A DNA stretch of 64,000 bases, taken from NCBI RefSeq assembly GCF_900129355.1, contig NZ_FQVL01000007.1, forward strand, positions 122,106-186,105. Reading direction: 5' to 3'. Positions 41,416 through 48,507 of this stretch are shown here, one piece after another. The translations under genes were made by a program, and so were the position numbers. Position 1 is the stretch's first letter; each line of letters begins with the position of its first letter. The notes beneath the pieces were generated by a model. The model saw nothing but the letters and a program-made list of their open reading frames with translations, had not been told where the DNA came from and ran no database searches. Origin of the DNA: Seinonella peptonophila (GTDB lineage: Bacteria > Bacillota > Bacilli > Thermoactinomycetales > Thermoactinomycetaceae).

Positions 41416-42603
41416 ATGGCAAAAGCAAAATACGAACGTACAAAACCACACGTCAATATCGGTACAATCGGTCACGTTGACCATGGTAAAACAACTTTAA
41501 CAGCTGCAATCACAACCGTTCTTTCCCAAGATGGTGGTGCGCAAGCTACTGCTTACGATCAAATTGACCGCGCACCTGAAGAGAGAGAGCGTGGAATCAC
41601 CATTTCAACTGCTCACGTTGAATATGAAACTGAAAAACGTCACTATGCACATGTTGACTGCCCAGGACATGCTGACTATGTAAAAAACATGATCACCGGT
41701 GCTGCGCAAATGGATGGTGCAATCTTGGTTGTATCCGCTGCTGATGGCCCAATGCCTCAAACTCGTGAGCATATCTTGCTTTCTCGTCAGGTGGATGTAA
41801 GTCATATCGTAGTTTTCCTTAATAAAGTAGATATGGTCGATGATGAAGAATTGCTTGAACTCGTAGAAATGGAAGTTCGTGAATTACTTAGTGAATACGA
41901 ATTCCCTGGTGACGATGTTCCAGTAATCAAAGGTTCTGCTCTTAAAGCGTTAGAAAACCCAACTGGTGAATATGCACAAGCAATTCATGAGTTAATGGAT
42001 GCAGTTGACAACTATGTACCTGAGCCTGTACGTGTTGTAGACAAACCATTCATGATGCCAGTTGAAGACGTATTTACCATTACAGGTCGTGGTACCGTTG
42101 CTACCGGACGTGTTGAACGTGGTGTGATCAACTCTGGTGAAGAAGTAGAGATCGTAGGACTTGGTGAAACTCGTAAAACGGTATGTACAGGTGTTGAGAT
42201 GTTCCGTAAGATCCTTGATACTGCTCAAGCAGGTGACAACATTGGTGCATTGCTCCGTGGTGTCGAGCGTAAAGATATTCAACGTGGTCAAGTGCTAGCA
42301 AAACCTGGTACTGTGAACCCACATACCAAATTTAAAACACAAGTCTATATCCTTTCCAAAGAAGAAGGTGGCCGTCATACCCCATTCTTTAACGGATATC
42401 GTCCTCAATTCTACTTCCGTACCACTGACGTAACCGGCGTAATTAACCTACCTGGTGATGTTGACATGGTTGTACCTGGTGACACCATCGAAATGGAAGT
42501 TGAACTCATCGCTCCAATCGCGATTGAAGAAGGAACTCGTTTGACCATTCGTGAAGGTGGTCGTACGGTAGGTGCAGGTGCTGTTACTTCCATTATCGAG
42601 TAA
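41416..42603 (+). CDS. tuf: Elongation factor Tu
   Basis: The 395-residue GTPase has [34 protein letters not shown] and [12 protein letters not shown], then the beta-barrel domains. It delivers aminoacyl-tRNA. Codon use is the most biased in the window (for example CGT for Arg), as expected for a very highly expressed gene. A strong terminator follows, closing the str operon. Confidence 0.99.
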   Translation: MAKAKYERTKPHVNIGTIGHVDHGKTTLTAAITTVLSQDGGAQATAYDQIDRAPEERERGITISTAHVEYETEKRHYAHVDCPGHADYVKNMITGAAQMDGAILVVSAADGPMPQTREHILLSRQVDVSHIVVFLNKVDMVDDEELLELVEMEVRELLSEYEFPGDDVPVIKGSALKALENPTGEYAQAIHELMDAVDNYVPEPVRVVDKPFMMPVEDVFTITGRGTVATGRVERGVINSGEEVEIVGLGETRKTVCTGVEMFRKILDTAQAGDNIGALLRGVERKDIQRGQVLAKPGTVNPHTKFKTQVYILSKEEGGRHTPFFNGYRPQFYFRTTDVTGVINLPGDVDMVVPGDTIEMEVELIAPIAIEEGTRLTIREGGRTVGAGAVTSIIE

Positions 42604-42617
42604 TGTCGTATCAATAG

Positions 42618-42652
42618 AAAAACTGTTGGTCAACTTTGACCAACAGTTTTTT
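42618..42652 (+). terminator. Terminator of the str operon
   Basis: AAAAACTGTTGGTCA and TGACCAACAGTTTTTT form a near-perfect stem around a 4-5 base ACTT-type loop. Confidence 0.92.
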
Positions 42653-42699
42653 CTTGTTTTGTAGTCATGAATTGAATGCTCAGCAACTCATTTCATTTC

Positions 42700-43161
42700 C
42701 TATTTTGGACTTGAAGTCACTGCATCGTTGAATACTAGGCTTTGTTTTTGCGTACGTTTTGTAGTTCGATTAAGCAAACTTCCTAAGATGCGACTTTCTG
42801 GTCTTAGCGCCCATGAAGCGATATTGAGTGCGGCATAGAAAAGTGGGAGGATAATATGAAAGCCGTAATCACCATAATCGTTCGCAAATACATGAGATAA
42901 AGCCGCTCCAGTCATTAAAAAGAAGATACCAGCGTGAGCCCATTCTTTAAGACGAGGAAAACCTGGAAAGACGATTGCGATGACCCCTAGCACTTTCCAT
43001 ATCCCCAGAATGTTCATGATGTATAGCGGGTAACCTATGTTCTTCACTAACTCAATATTTCCTCCTAATTTTAACAGTTGACCAATACCACTTAACATAA
43101 TTGATACAGCGAGTAATAATGTGACAGTCCAATAAGCAATGATTCTTCCTTTTATTTTCAT
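42700..43161 (-). CDS. DoxX-like integral membrane protein
   Basis: The 153-residue protein has four hydrophobic helices: TVTLLLAVSIMLSGIGQLL, an IMNILGIWKVLGVIAIVF segment, HAGIFFLMTGAALSHVFAN and ILPLFYAALNIASWAL. The pattern GIxKLxG...WKxLG..A....F.RLKEWA is that of DoxX-like proteins. Function is unknown; some relatives take part in redox or thiosulfate metabolism. AAGGAAGGG precedes the ATG. It is the first gene of the accessory block after tuf. Confidence 0.75.
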   Translation of the reverse strand: MKIKGRIIAYWTVTLLLAVSIMLSGIGQLLKLGGNIELVKNIGYPLYIMNILGIWKVLGVIAIVFPGFPRLKEWAHAGIFFLMTGAALSHVFANDYGDYGFHIILPLFYAALNIASWALRPESRILGSLLNRTTKRTQKQSLVFNDAVTSSPK

Positions 43162-43312
43162 TTTTGATTCCCTTCCTTTGTGTTGGGTTTATATCCATAT
43201 AATTTTTAATAATGTAACTATTGATGACCAATGAAATAAAGTGATTTTAATTATTCCGTTTACTCGGTTAGCAAGGTAGAGAAGTGATCACATCTATTGC
43301 GTTTTTGTGAGT

Positions 43313-43347
43313 GGAAGCTATTTTGACCTAGAGAGAAAATAGCTTCC
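43313..43347. terminator. Perfect 12-base-pair hairpin
   Basis: GGAAGCTATTTT (43313-43324) and AAAATAGCTTCC (43336-43347) pair perfectly around 11 bases. It lies downstream of the minus-strand gene ending at 43374, but no T-run follows on that strand, so a terminator is likely rather than certain. Confidence 0.45.
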
Positions 43348-43373
43348 ATTTATTGGACTTCTGAATATGCGCC

Positions 43374-43838
43374 TTAGTATTCTCCTTTGATTACAAAAAA
43401 CGAACCTCGAATTGTCCCAGCTAGTTTAGACTTTTGTCTAGCAAATTTAAACTTTCCTTCTAACTCCTGTGGTATCTCCATTCCCTCAGAGAGCTTAAAA
43501 CCAACTGCTCGCTTTTTAGGATTATCAATTGTATACATGACGTTGATAGCAAGACCATCCTCATAAAAGACATAAGCAAATTTGATATTTTCAATTTGAA
43601 AACGTGACGTTTCTAAAGGCTTTGCTGCAAACTCAATATCACGTTCTTCTTTTAAGATACGATTCACATAATCAAGAGTTTCTTGGCTTTCGCTAGCAGG
43701 TACAACTGTAAATTCATGCTTGTATTTACTCATAAAGTAACGGGCTTCATTCGCACGTAGTCCAGCAAGTGCCTCTGCTACAGGTGAAGATTCTAAACCA
43801 ACTGTAGATACATTTTTAAAATCAACAATATAGGACAT
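43374..43838 (-). CDS. Conserved hypothetical protein of unknown function
   Basis: The 154-residue soluble protein has no signal peptide or membrane segment. It contains VDFKNVSTVGLESSPVAEAL, ANEARYFMSKYKHEFTVVPA and a YVFYEDGLAINVMYTIDN segment. I do not recognise a domain; I have a vague memory of similar Bacillus proteins labelled as phage tail protein, but nothing phage-like surrounds it here. AAAGGAG lies before the ATG. It follows the GyrI-like gene by 21 bases on the same strand, so the two are probably one operon. Confidence 0.6.
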   Translation of the reverse strand: MSYIVDFKNVSTVGLESSPVAEALAGLRANEARYFMSKYKHEFTVVPASESQETLDYVNRILKEERDIEFAAKPLETSRFQIENIKFAYVFYEDGLAINVMYTIDNPKKRAVGFKLSEGMEIPQELEGKFKFARQKSKLAGTIRGSFFVIKGEY

Positions 43839-43859
43839 ATCCTTTTCTCCTTTTAAGCT

Positions 43860-44339
43860 TCATTTTTTAACAACAGGAATCCACATTTCACCAAAAACTA
43901 AGCCGTTTCGCTTCCCCATCATGGCGATTGTATTGGGTCCACCGACGTAGGCAAAGTTCTCTGCTTCCGGCAACACTTGACCAAAAGCAATCCCTTCAAG
44001 TTTCTGATTCAATTCATCAACCGTCTTCTCTTCACCTTTCACAACCAGGTATTCTCCCTTAGGGAATTGAATTATTCTGGTTTCACCTAACGCAGATACT
44101 GATTCTGGTGCCTCTGTCATGACGCCAGCATAATGCATCATTTTGTTATTTACCGCTTCGTTTACGGCGAAAATGTAGTCATTTGTGGCTATGGATTTTA
44201 AAGTGTCAAGTCTTCCATCTTGGTTGACAGTCTTCCAAAACGCTGACTTGTCCTTGGCTAAGCTTGTATAATCTGTAAGCTCAGTTCCAATGCCTAAAAC
44301 AGTAAAGCTATCTTTTTCTTCTAGCGTATAATTTTCCAT
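43860..44339 (-). CDS. GyrI-like/effector-binding domain protein
   Basis: The 159-residue protein starts MENYTLEEKDSFTVLGIGTE and contains FWKTVNQDGRLDTL, HYAGVMTE and FPKGEYLVVKGEE, the pattern of stand-alone GyrI-like (AraC effector-binding) domains that bind small molecules or toxins. It lacks a DNA-binding domain. AGAGGTGGG precedes the ATG. It is divergent from the WYL regulator 109 bases away, which suggests regulation by it. Confidence 0.7.
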   Translation of the reverse strand: MENYTLEEKDSFTVLGIGTELTDYTSLAKDKSAFWKTVNQDGRLDTLKSIATNDYIFAVNEAVNNKMMHYAGVMTEAPESVSALGETRIIQFPKGEYLVVKGEEKTVDELNQKLEGIAFGQVLPEAENFAYVGGPNTIAMMGKRNGLVFGEMWIPVVKK

Positions 44340-44357
44340 GTTGATTACCCACCTCTG

Positions 44358-44430
44358 TTTGATTAATCAAATGACTTGTGTTGATCACTTGTTAGGTATA
44401 TGATAACTACAAATCATGTCAAAAAATGAT
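44358..44430. promoter_or_regulatory. Divergent control region with palindromic candidate operators
   Basis: TTTGATTAATCAAA (44358-44371) is a perfect 14-base palindrome. ATCAT (44413-44417) and ATGAT (44426-44430) form an inverted repeat around GTCAAAAA. Both lie between the GyrI-like and WYL regulator genes and are likely binding sites for the latter or another factor. Confidence 0.5.
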
Positions 44431-44448
44431 ACTGTTTAGGGGTTTCTG

Positions 44449-45411
44449 ATGAAAAAAGTAGAGCGGATTAATACAATGATGCGATATATAAATAATAGAT
44501 CCCGTTTTACCATTTCTGAAATTATGCGTGAATTTCATGTCTCTCGTTCCACTGCGATTAGGGATATCAGAGAAATCGAAGCTATGGGGATGCCACTCGT
44601 CTCTGAGGTTGGAAGGGATGGAGGTTATTTTGTCATGCATAACTCTGTCCTGCCCGTTGTTCGCTTTACCGATCATGAAGTCAAAGCCCTTTTTGTTGCC
44701 TTTATGGCGACAAGAAATCAACAATTACCTTATCTAAAGAGTCGTCAGTCTTTAGCTGAAAAATTACTGGGACTTATCTCAGAAAACCAGCAAGAAGACC
44801 TCGTTTTTTTAAATCAAATTTTGCTTTTTGAAGGAACGAACCCCCATAACCCCGATCTACTTGAACTTTCAGATCTCCCTCATCCCATGTTAGAAAACCT
44901 CATTCAAGTCATTCTTTTGGATCGTTATTTATTGATCACGATCAAAGAAGAGCATGCAATAAAGTCTTATCCCATCTATCTCTTGCATCTTTATCATGAA
45001 AAAAGCTTTTGGCTGATTGAAGGATTTGACTTAAAGGAAGAGAAGAGGGGAATCTTTCCTGTTGATCATTTGATTGATGTGAAACCCTATCCAACGAAAA
45101 AAAGATTAAGTAAGAAAAAGGTTTTAGAAAAACTAAGTAAACAGGATGAGGAAGTCAATCTTGTCCTTGAACTTGGTCCAAAAGCGATTGCCCAATTCAG
45201 AAAGTACCATCCTTTTAAAGTCTCCATTTCTTATACAAATCCTTTCCAAACTACAGCCATTCTAAAAACATTTATCAATGTTCATATGCCCGAAGAATTG
45301 ATTGAGATAACAGATTGGCTTCTTTTTCTGGGTAAGGATATGAAGTTTCGAGAAGTGCCAAAAGAAGTCTTAAAAGATTTACAAGAGAGATTAAGCTTAT
45401 ACTGCCCATAA
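44449..45411 (+). CDS. YafY-type HTH-WYL transcriptional regulator
   Basis: The 320-residue protein has an N-terminal winged helix (residues about 1-65: VERINTMMRYINNRSRFTIS, then REFHVSRSTAIRDIREIEAM) and GRDGGYFV as the wing. A WYL domain occupies about 140-225 (YLLITIKEEHAIKSYPIYLL; KSFWLIEGFDLKEEKRGIF) and a WCX-like C-terminus follows. WYL domains sense ligands such as nucleotides or DNA ends. Its divergent partner, the GyrI-like gene, is the likely target. Confidence 0.85.
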   Translation: MKKVERINTMMRYINNRSRFTISEIMREFHVSRSTAIRDIREIEAMGMPLVSEVGRDGGYFVMHNSVLPVVRFTDHEVKALFVAFMATRNQQLPYLKSRQSLAEKLLGLISENQQEDLVFLNQILLFEGTNPHNPDLLELSDLPHPMLENLIQVILLDRYLLITIKEEHAIKSYPIYLLHLYHEKSFWLIEGFDLKEEKRGIFPVDHLIDVKPYPTKKRLSKKKVLEKLSKQDEEVNLVLELGPKAIAQFRKYHPFKVSISYTNPFQTTAILKTFINVHMPEELIEITDWLLFLGKDMKFREVPKEVLKDLQERLSLYCP

Positions 45412-45730
45412 ACAGCTATTTAAACTTAAATATTTTATAGTTTGTATCATAGCGCCCGAGATGGAGTTTTGTTGCTCACCGCTTCACTCACTCGTTAGCG
45501 TTTTTCTTCTGTCTGATTAAACAAACACTTGAAATCATGATGTTTTAGCGTTTGTATAAAGAGGTTATTTTCAAGTTTGAGAAGGGAATAGAATGATTGT
45601 AACCACTTACATGATTGTCTGGGAGGGGCTTGTTTCTATCAATTTCTCGAAATATGTATGGATGATCTTATTTGAAAAGCCGTTTCGTCAATTGAGTCTG
45701 TGCTTTTATCAAAAGTTGAAAGGGGATTTT
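45412..45730. other. Intergenic region; no supported gene
   Basis: About 320 AT-rich bases. CTGATTAAACAAAC near 45514 partly resembles the TTTGATTAATCAAA palindrome upstream of the WYL gene. A frame open from 45593 has no good SD until ATG 45731. Confidence 0.4.
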
Positions 45731-46033
45731 ATGGATCATTCCAGAATTGTAGAGGAAGAGAATCAGGGGCCAGATAAGGTGAGGAACTTTGACGTCGATG
45801 GATGCCTAGTAAAAGTACGTCGAGAGTGTTCATTTAATGTCTCTTATTCAAGCGGTGAGGGACTTATTTTTATCGCTGAAAACAAACATCAAGTTGATGA
45901 ATTATTAGAAGTTCTAGAAGGCATTCAAGAGCAGATTAAGAAACTGGTCATAGAACAAACAATTTTAAAAAAGGTAGAGGAAATGCTAGATGAACGGTTG
46001 AAACCTCCTGATCATCTAGATGAATCCTTATGA
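45731..46033 (+). CDS. Small acidic protein of unknown function
   Basis: The 100-residue protein begins MDHSRIVEEENQGPDKVRNF. It has a beta-rich middle (CLVKVRRECSFNVSYSSGEG) and a helical, probably coiled-coil C-terminus (KHQVDELLEVLEGIQEQIKK). No domain is recognised. The ATG at 45731 follows AAAGGGG by 7 bases; the frame opens earlier, at 45593, without an SD. A GAGACCA/TGGTCTC hairpin (46045-46069) follows without a T-run. Confidence 0.55.
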   Translation: MDHSRIVEEENQGPDKVRNFDVDGCLVKVRRECSFNVSYSSGEGLIFIAENKHQVDELLEVLEGIQEQIKKLVIEQTILKKVEEMLDERLKPPDHLDESL

Positions 46034-46152
46034 CATAGATAAAAGAGACCATCATCGCTTGGTGGTCTCAATGTGTAATAAGAGTTTTGAGTAGAAGAAA
46101 GAGAAATTGCTGTTCACACGATTGGATGACATTTTAATAGAGAAGTCGTAAT

Positions 46153-46181
46153 TTGACGAATATTTATAGGTTTGATTTAAT
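46153..46181 (+). promoter_or_regulatory. Sigma-A promoter of the high-GC coiled-coil gene
   Basis: -35 TTGACG (46153-46158), 17-base spacer, -10 TTTAAT (46176-46181). Start of transcription is expected near 46188. Confidence 0.7.
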
Positions 46182-46187
46182 ATAAAT

Positions 46188-46355
46188 ATGAACGATTTTT
46201 CCGCTAAACCATTTCTCCATAGGGAGACTGCGGAAGGATCTTTCGATCGTTGTCTCCCTAGGAGCTCTAAGTGGAATCCTTTCGGATGCCACCAACGATG
46301 GAGCCTTTTGGGAGGCATAGAAAACCGGTTCATATAGATCAGAAGGGAGACCCCC
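46188..46355 (+). promoter_or_regulatory. Structured leader with alternative pairings to the SD
   Basis: TAGGGAGAC (46220-46228) pairs perfectly with GTCTCCCTA (46252-46260), enclosing GATC-TTTC-GATC. Alternatively ATCGTTG (46246-46252) pairs with CAACGAT (46293-46299), enclosing CTCC-CTA-GGAG and a GTGG-A-ATCC-TTTC-GGAT-G-CCAC hairpin. GTCTCCC (46252-46258) is also complementary to GGGAGAC (46345-46351), which contains the SD of the next gene. The layout is that of a translational switch; ligand unknown. Confidence 0.5.
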
Positions 46356-47366
46356 ATGGGTCACAACGAGAACCCGAGGTGGAAGTCGATCCTCAGCGGT
46401 TACCTCCAGCAGCGCATCGTTAAGCTCCAGAACGACAAGGACAACCTGGAGGAGCAGATGGGCGCCATCCTGTCCACCGTCGAGGAACTCCTCAACGAAC
46501 TTCGGGAAGTCGAGATGAAGTTGCAGCGCCTCGAGGGGCCCGAGCTGGAGCAGCTCAGCCGCAAGCTCGAGAACGACAGGGACAAATTCTGGAATCTTCT
46601 GACGATCTGCGAGCTGCCCGGCCTGGGGGAGCTCAGCCGCAAGCACCGGAACGTCGAAGGCAAGTTGCGGGTGCTACGGCAGCTACTCGACAGCCGGCCC
46701 ACCGTGGATATGTTCATCAGGGGGTACGGCCATCAGGATCCGTCGTCTGTCCGCGAGACATGGGACGAACCGTACTACGTGGGGAAGCACTTGAACAAGT
46801 ACCTGGATGACCGACTGTTCCCCATCGACAAGTCGTGGGACGTGTACCCGTTCCTCAGTAAGATCCTCCGGGACAACGAGCACCTCTTCACCTTCGACAA
46901 GGACGAGCTCTGGGGCAAGGCGTTCGCCGATTTCGAAGGCGGCGACTTCAGCGGGAAGACGGAAGAGTCTCGTTTTCCAGAGTTGGAGGACAAGTTCGGC
47001 TTGACCTTCGGCACCGGATCCGACCTGTTCGACGAGATCATCGGTCTGGCGATGGAACTGAGGCCGAAGGTCCGAACCCATCGAGGCCGAAGCCTCGACG
47101 TGTACGTCAACCAGGAGTTGGTCGGGTCGTTCGGTCAGCAGAAGTCAACCGATCTGTGGATCAGTGGACCGATCGTCCGCATCACCTTCAGACAGGTCTG
47201 CTGCATGTTCAAGCACAGGATCACGACGACCGAGATCAAGCTCATTGTCCAGCATCCCATTGACGACCAGCCGGGCAAGAAGCAGGTGAGGATCGAATTC
47301 ATCAATCAGATCACCACCGACAAGGGCACCGTGGAGAAGATCAATCGGGAAACCCGTTTCATCTGA
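46356..47366 (+). CDS. High-GC coiled-coil protein of unknown function
   Basis: The 336-residue protein is predicted soluble. Residues about 15-115 are a charged coiled coil (LQNDKDNLEEQMGAILSTVE; REVEMKLQRLEG). The rest is a mixed alpha/beta region with FTFDKDELWGKAFADFEGGD, LDVYVNQELVGSFGQQ and, at the end, IEFINQITTDKGTVEKIN. I recognise no family. Base composition is strikingly different: a hand count of bases 46441-46500 gives 36 of 60 G/C, and codons mostly end in C or G (AAG, CTC, GAC, ATC), whereas neighbours are near 40%. This indicates recent transfer from a high-GC donor. AAGGGAGA lies 5 bases before the ATG. Confidence 0.8.
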   Translation: MGHNENPRWKSILSGYLQQRIVKLQNDKDNLEEQMGAILSTVEELLNELREVEMKLQRLEGPELEQLSRKLENDRDKFWNLLTICELPGLGELSRKHRNVEGKLRVLRQLLDSRPTVDMFIRGYGHQDPSSVRETWDEPYYVGKHLNKYLDDRLFPIDKSWDVYPFLSKILRDNEHLFTFDKDELWGKAFADFEGGDFSGKTEESRFPELEDKFGLTFGTGSDLFDEIIGLAMELRPKVRTHRGRSLDVYVNQELVGSFGQQKSTDLWISGPIVRITFRQVCCMFKHRITTTEIKLIVQHPIDDQPGKKQVRIEFINQITTDKGTVEKINRETRFI

Positions 47367-47385
47367 GTCGCCTGTCTCTGCTCCA

Positions 47386-47424
47386 TCCAGCCAAAAACTG
47401 GATAGAGGGCAGAGAGGTGAAAAT
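47386..47424 (+). terminator. Hairpin after the high-GC gene
   Basis: CTCTGCTCCATCCAG (47386-47400) pairs with CTGGATAGAGGGCAGAG (47408-47424), with small mismatches. No T-run follows; the sequence continues AGGTGAAAATA. Confidence 0.55.
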
Positions 47425-47472
47425 AAAATTCGCAATATTCTTACTATATTCTAATCGCATCATGATTATCGT

Positions 47473-47650
47473 TTATATTGATGTTGCCAAAATAATGGTT
47501 TCTGTGCATTCAAGTGCTTCTTGTATAAATCCTTCAAGTAAACTAACACATCATTACGAGGGATCATTTTTTTCATCAATTAAGATCATTCCAAACGGGA
47601 TATGTTCCATTTCATCAGCCCGTGTATAGTCAGCTTTTTGAAGTACTGCT
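47473..47650 (-). pseudogene. argS: Arginyl-tRNA synthetase remnant
   Basis: On the minus strand, AVLQKADYTRADEMEHIPFG followed by MILID resembles the ArgS catalytic region (xxxMEHIPFGMVL before the KMSKS loop). The frame then meets tandem stops (TAA TGA). In another frame, SLLEGFIQEALECTETII resembles the following ArgS stretch (VVLLEDFLQEAIEKT). No start codon, SD or remaining domains are present. It is a decayed, frameshifted fragment with host-like low GC. Confidence 0.6.
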
Positions 47651-47689
47651 TTCAAAGGAAATCATAAAGCGTTGAAGATCTCATCCAAA

Positions 47690-47717
47690 AGAGCCTGACC
47701 CTACAAGGTCAGGCTCT
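47690..47717 (-). terminator. Terminator of the small membrane protein gene
   Basis: AGAGCCTGACC (47690-47700) and GGTCAGGCTCT (47707-47717) pair perfectly over 11 bases. On the minus strand the hairpin is followed by TTTTGG. Confidence 0.82.
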
Positions 47718-47760
47718 CCTGATTGAGGATTGATTGCACCAGGAATGGCGCAGCAGGAGG

Positions 47761-48009
47761 TTATTTCTGCTTGAACTTGCGTTGGACCGCGTAGTAGACA
47801 AGACCGCCAGCAAGTAGCGGCATGATGATCAGCATTTCCAGCTCCACCTCTGCTTCGTAGCTCTTCCAAGCAACCACGACCAATGCAGCAGCCGCAGCGA
47901 TTGAGGCAATGATGGTGTCGAGGTTCTCCAAGTTGGAGAGGAATTTAACCACCATGTAGATGACGAAGCCAGCAATCGCCACGACGAAGAGGAAGAGGAT
48001 GCTTTCCAT
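47761..48009 (-). CDS. Small three-helix membrane protein of unknown function
   Basis: The 82-residue protein starts MESILFLFVVAIAGFVIYMV and has three hydrophobic segments (about 3-24, 34-50 and 58-75), and ends basic (VQRKFKQK). Size and shape are holin-like or like small toxin/immunity membrane proteins, but no family is recognised. GAAGGAG lies 5 bases before the ATG. Composition is richer in G/C than the host average. The longer frame opening at 48075 covers structured leader sequence and is rejected. It has its own promoter and terminator. Confidence 0.65.
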   Translation of the reverse strand: MESILFLFVVAIAGFVIYMVVKFLSNLENLDTIIASIAAAAALVVVAWKSYEAEVELEMLIIMPLLAGGLVYYAVQRKFKQK

Positions 48010-48116
48010 GGTGCTCCTTCGGGTTGGTCCACTCCTGTGGATTCGACGGCAGGCTGAGTCGAAGCTCCCTTGCACGGGACTTCCCGTTTTTGGAAGGAAG
48101 GATGACTCAATGTTTC
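48010..48116 (-). promoter_or_regulatory. Structured leader of the small membrane protein gene
   Basis: On the minus strand, three small perfect hairpins follow one another: ACGGGA-AG-TCCCGT, then TTCGAC and GTCGAA around a 10-base loop, then TCCAC-AGGA-GTGGA. They lie between the predicted start of transcription and the SD. Confidence 0.5.
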
Positions 48117-48123
48117 TATCTTT

Positions 48124-48152
48124 ATCTTAGCCTGCTCCATATAAGCGGTCAA
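48124..48152 (-). promoter_or_regulatory. Sigma-A promoter of the small membrane protein gene
   Basis: On the minus strand: -35 TTGACC (48152-48147), 17-base spacer, -10 TAAGAT (48129-48124). Confidence 0.72.
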
Positions 48153-48222
48153 TTGAAGTCTATTTTCGCTACATTTTTATGAATATGGGGAATTAATAGA
48201 CAGGAGAGATGGCCGGGTTTTA

Positions 48223-48252
48223 TTGTTAACAGAATTAGAAATATTGTATAAT
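48223..48252 (+). promoter_or_regulatory. Sigma-A promoter of the Gln-rich coiled-coil gene
   Basis: -35 TTGTTA (48223-48228), 18-base spacer, perfect -10 TATAAT (48247-48252). It is divergent from the promoter at 48124-48152. Confidence 0.65.
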
Positions 48253-48258
48253 TTAGAG

Positions 48259-48507
48259 AAGTCCTGCATTCATTCTCCTTCTAGTAATCTACCTTCTTGG
48301 TAGCCTAGTTGGTGTGTGCAACACGCAATCACCGTAGATAAAGAGTGAGGTGCGTTGCCTGACCTTCACGGAAGGAATTTTCTCATGCTTGCAGTTCGCA
48401 GGTACTTGATTAGTGGACGGAGGCCAAAAAGCCAAACAATCGCATACCGTGTGGGCGGCTGATCGTTTCCCGTCGGGAATTTTATTCTCGAAAGGAAGCG
48501 AAATGTT
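48259..48507 (+). promoter_or_regulatory. Long structured leader of the Gln-rich coiled-coil gene
   Basis: About 250 bases. Elements: CTAG-TAAT-CTACC-TTCTT-GGTAG-C-CTAG near 48281-48306; CCTTC-ACG-GAAGG (48363-48375) followed by AATTTTCTC; and TTCCCG-TC-GGGAA (48467-48479) followed by TTTTATTCTC. The two last hairpins look like weak terminators. A small reading frame lies between them (separate entry). No known riboswitch consensus was recognised. Confidence 0.5.
48385..48462 (+). CDS. Possible 25-residue Arg-rich leader peptide
   Basis: ATG 48385 to TGA 48460-48462 encodes a basic peptide that begins MLAVRRYLISGRRPKSQ and ends AYRVGG, with five Arg and one Lys. GGAAGGA (48370-48376) is an SD 8 bases upstream and is itself part of the CCTTC-ACG-GAAGG hairpin. 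The frame ends just before the TTCCCG-TC-GGGAA hairpin. This is the layout of transcriptional or translational attenuation. It could also be a chance frame. Confidence 0.35.
   Translation: MLAVRRYLISGRRPKSQTIAYRVGG

Noticed and set aside
46164-47081. Long minus-strand frames opposite the high-GC gene
   Set aside because: Long opposite-strand frames are expected by chance in high-GC DNA; the plus-strand gene has the promoter and SD.
47681-47869. 62-codon minus-strand frame overlapping the small membrane gene
   Set aside because: It reads through the terminator in another frame of the same DNA and has no SD.
47761-48075. Longer version of the small membrane protein starting at 48075
   Set aside because: The extension covers leader hairpins; GAAGGAG is correctly placed only for ATG 48009.
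48259-48507. Known riboswitch classes (lysine, SAM, glycine, c-di-GMP, T-box) for the leader
   Set aside because: Short matches such as GAGGTGCG are isolated; the conserved core of each class is missing.
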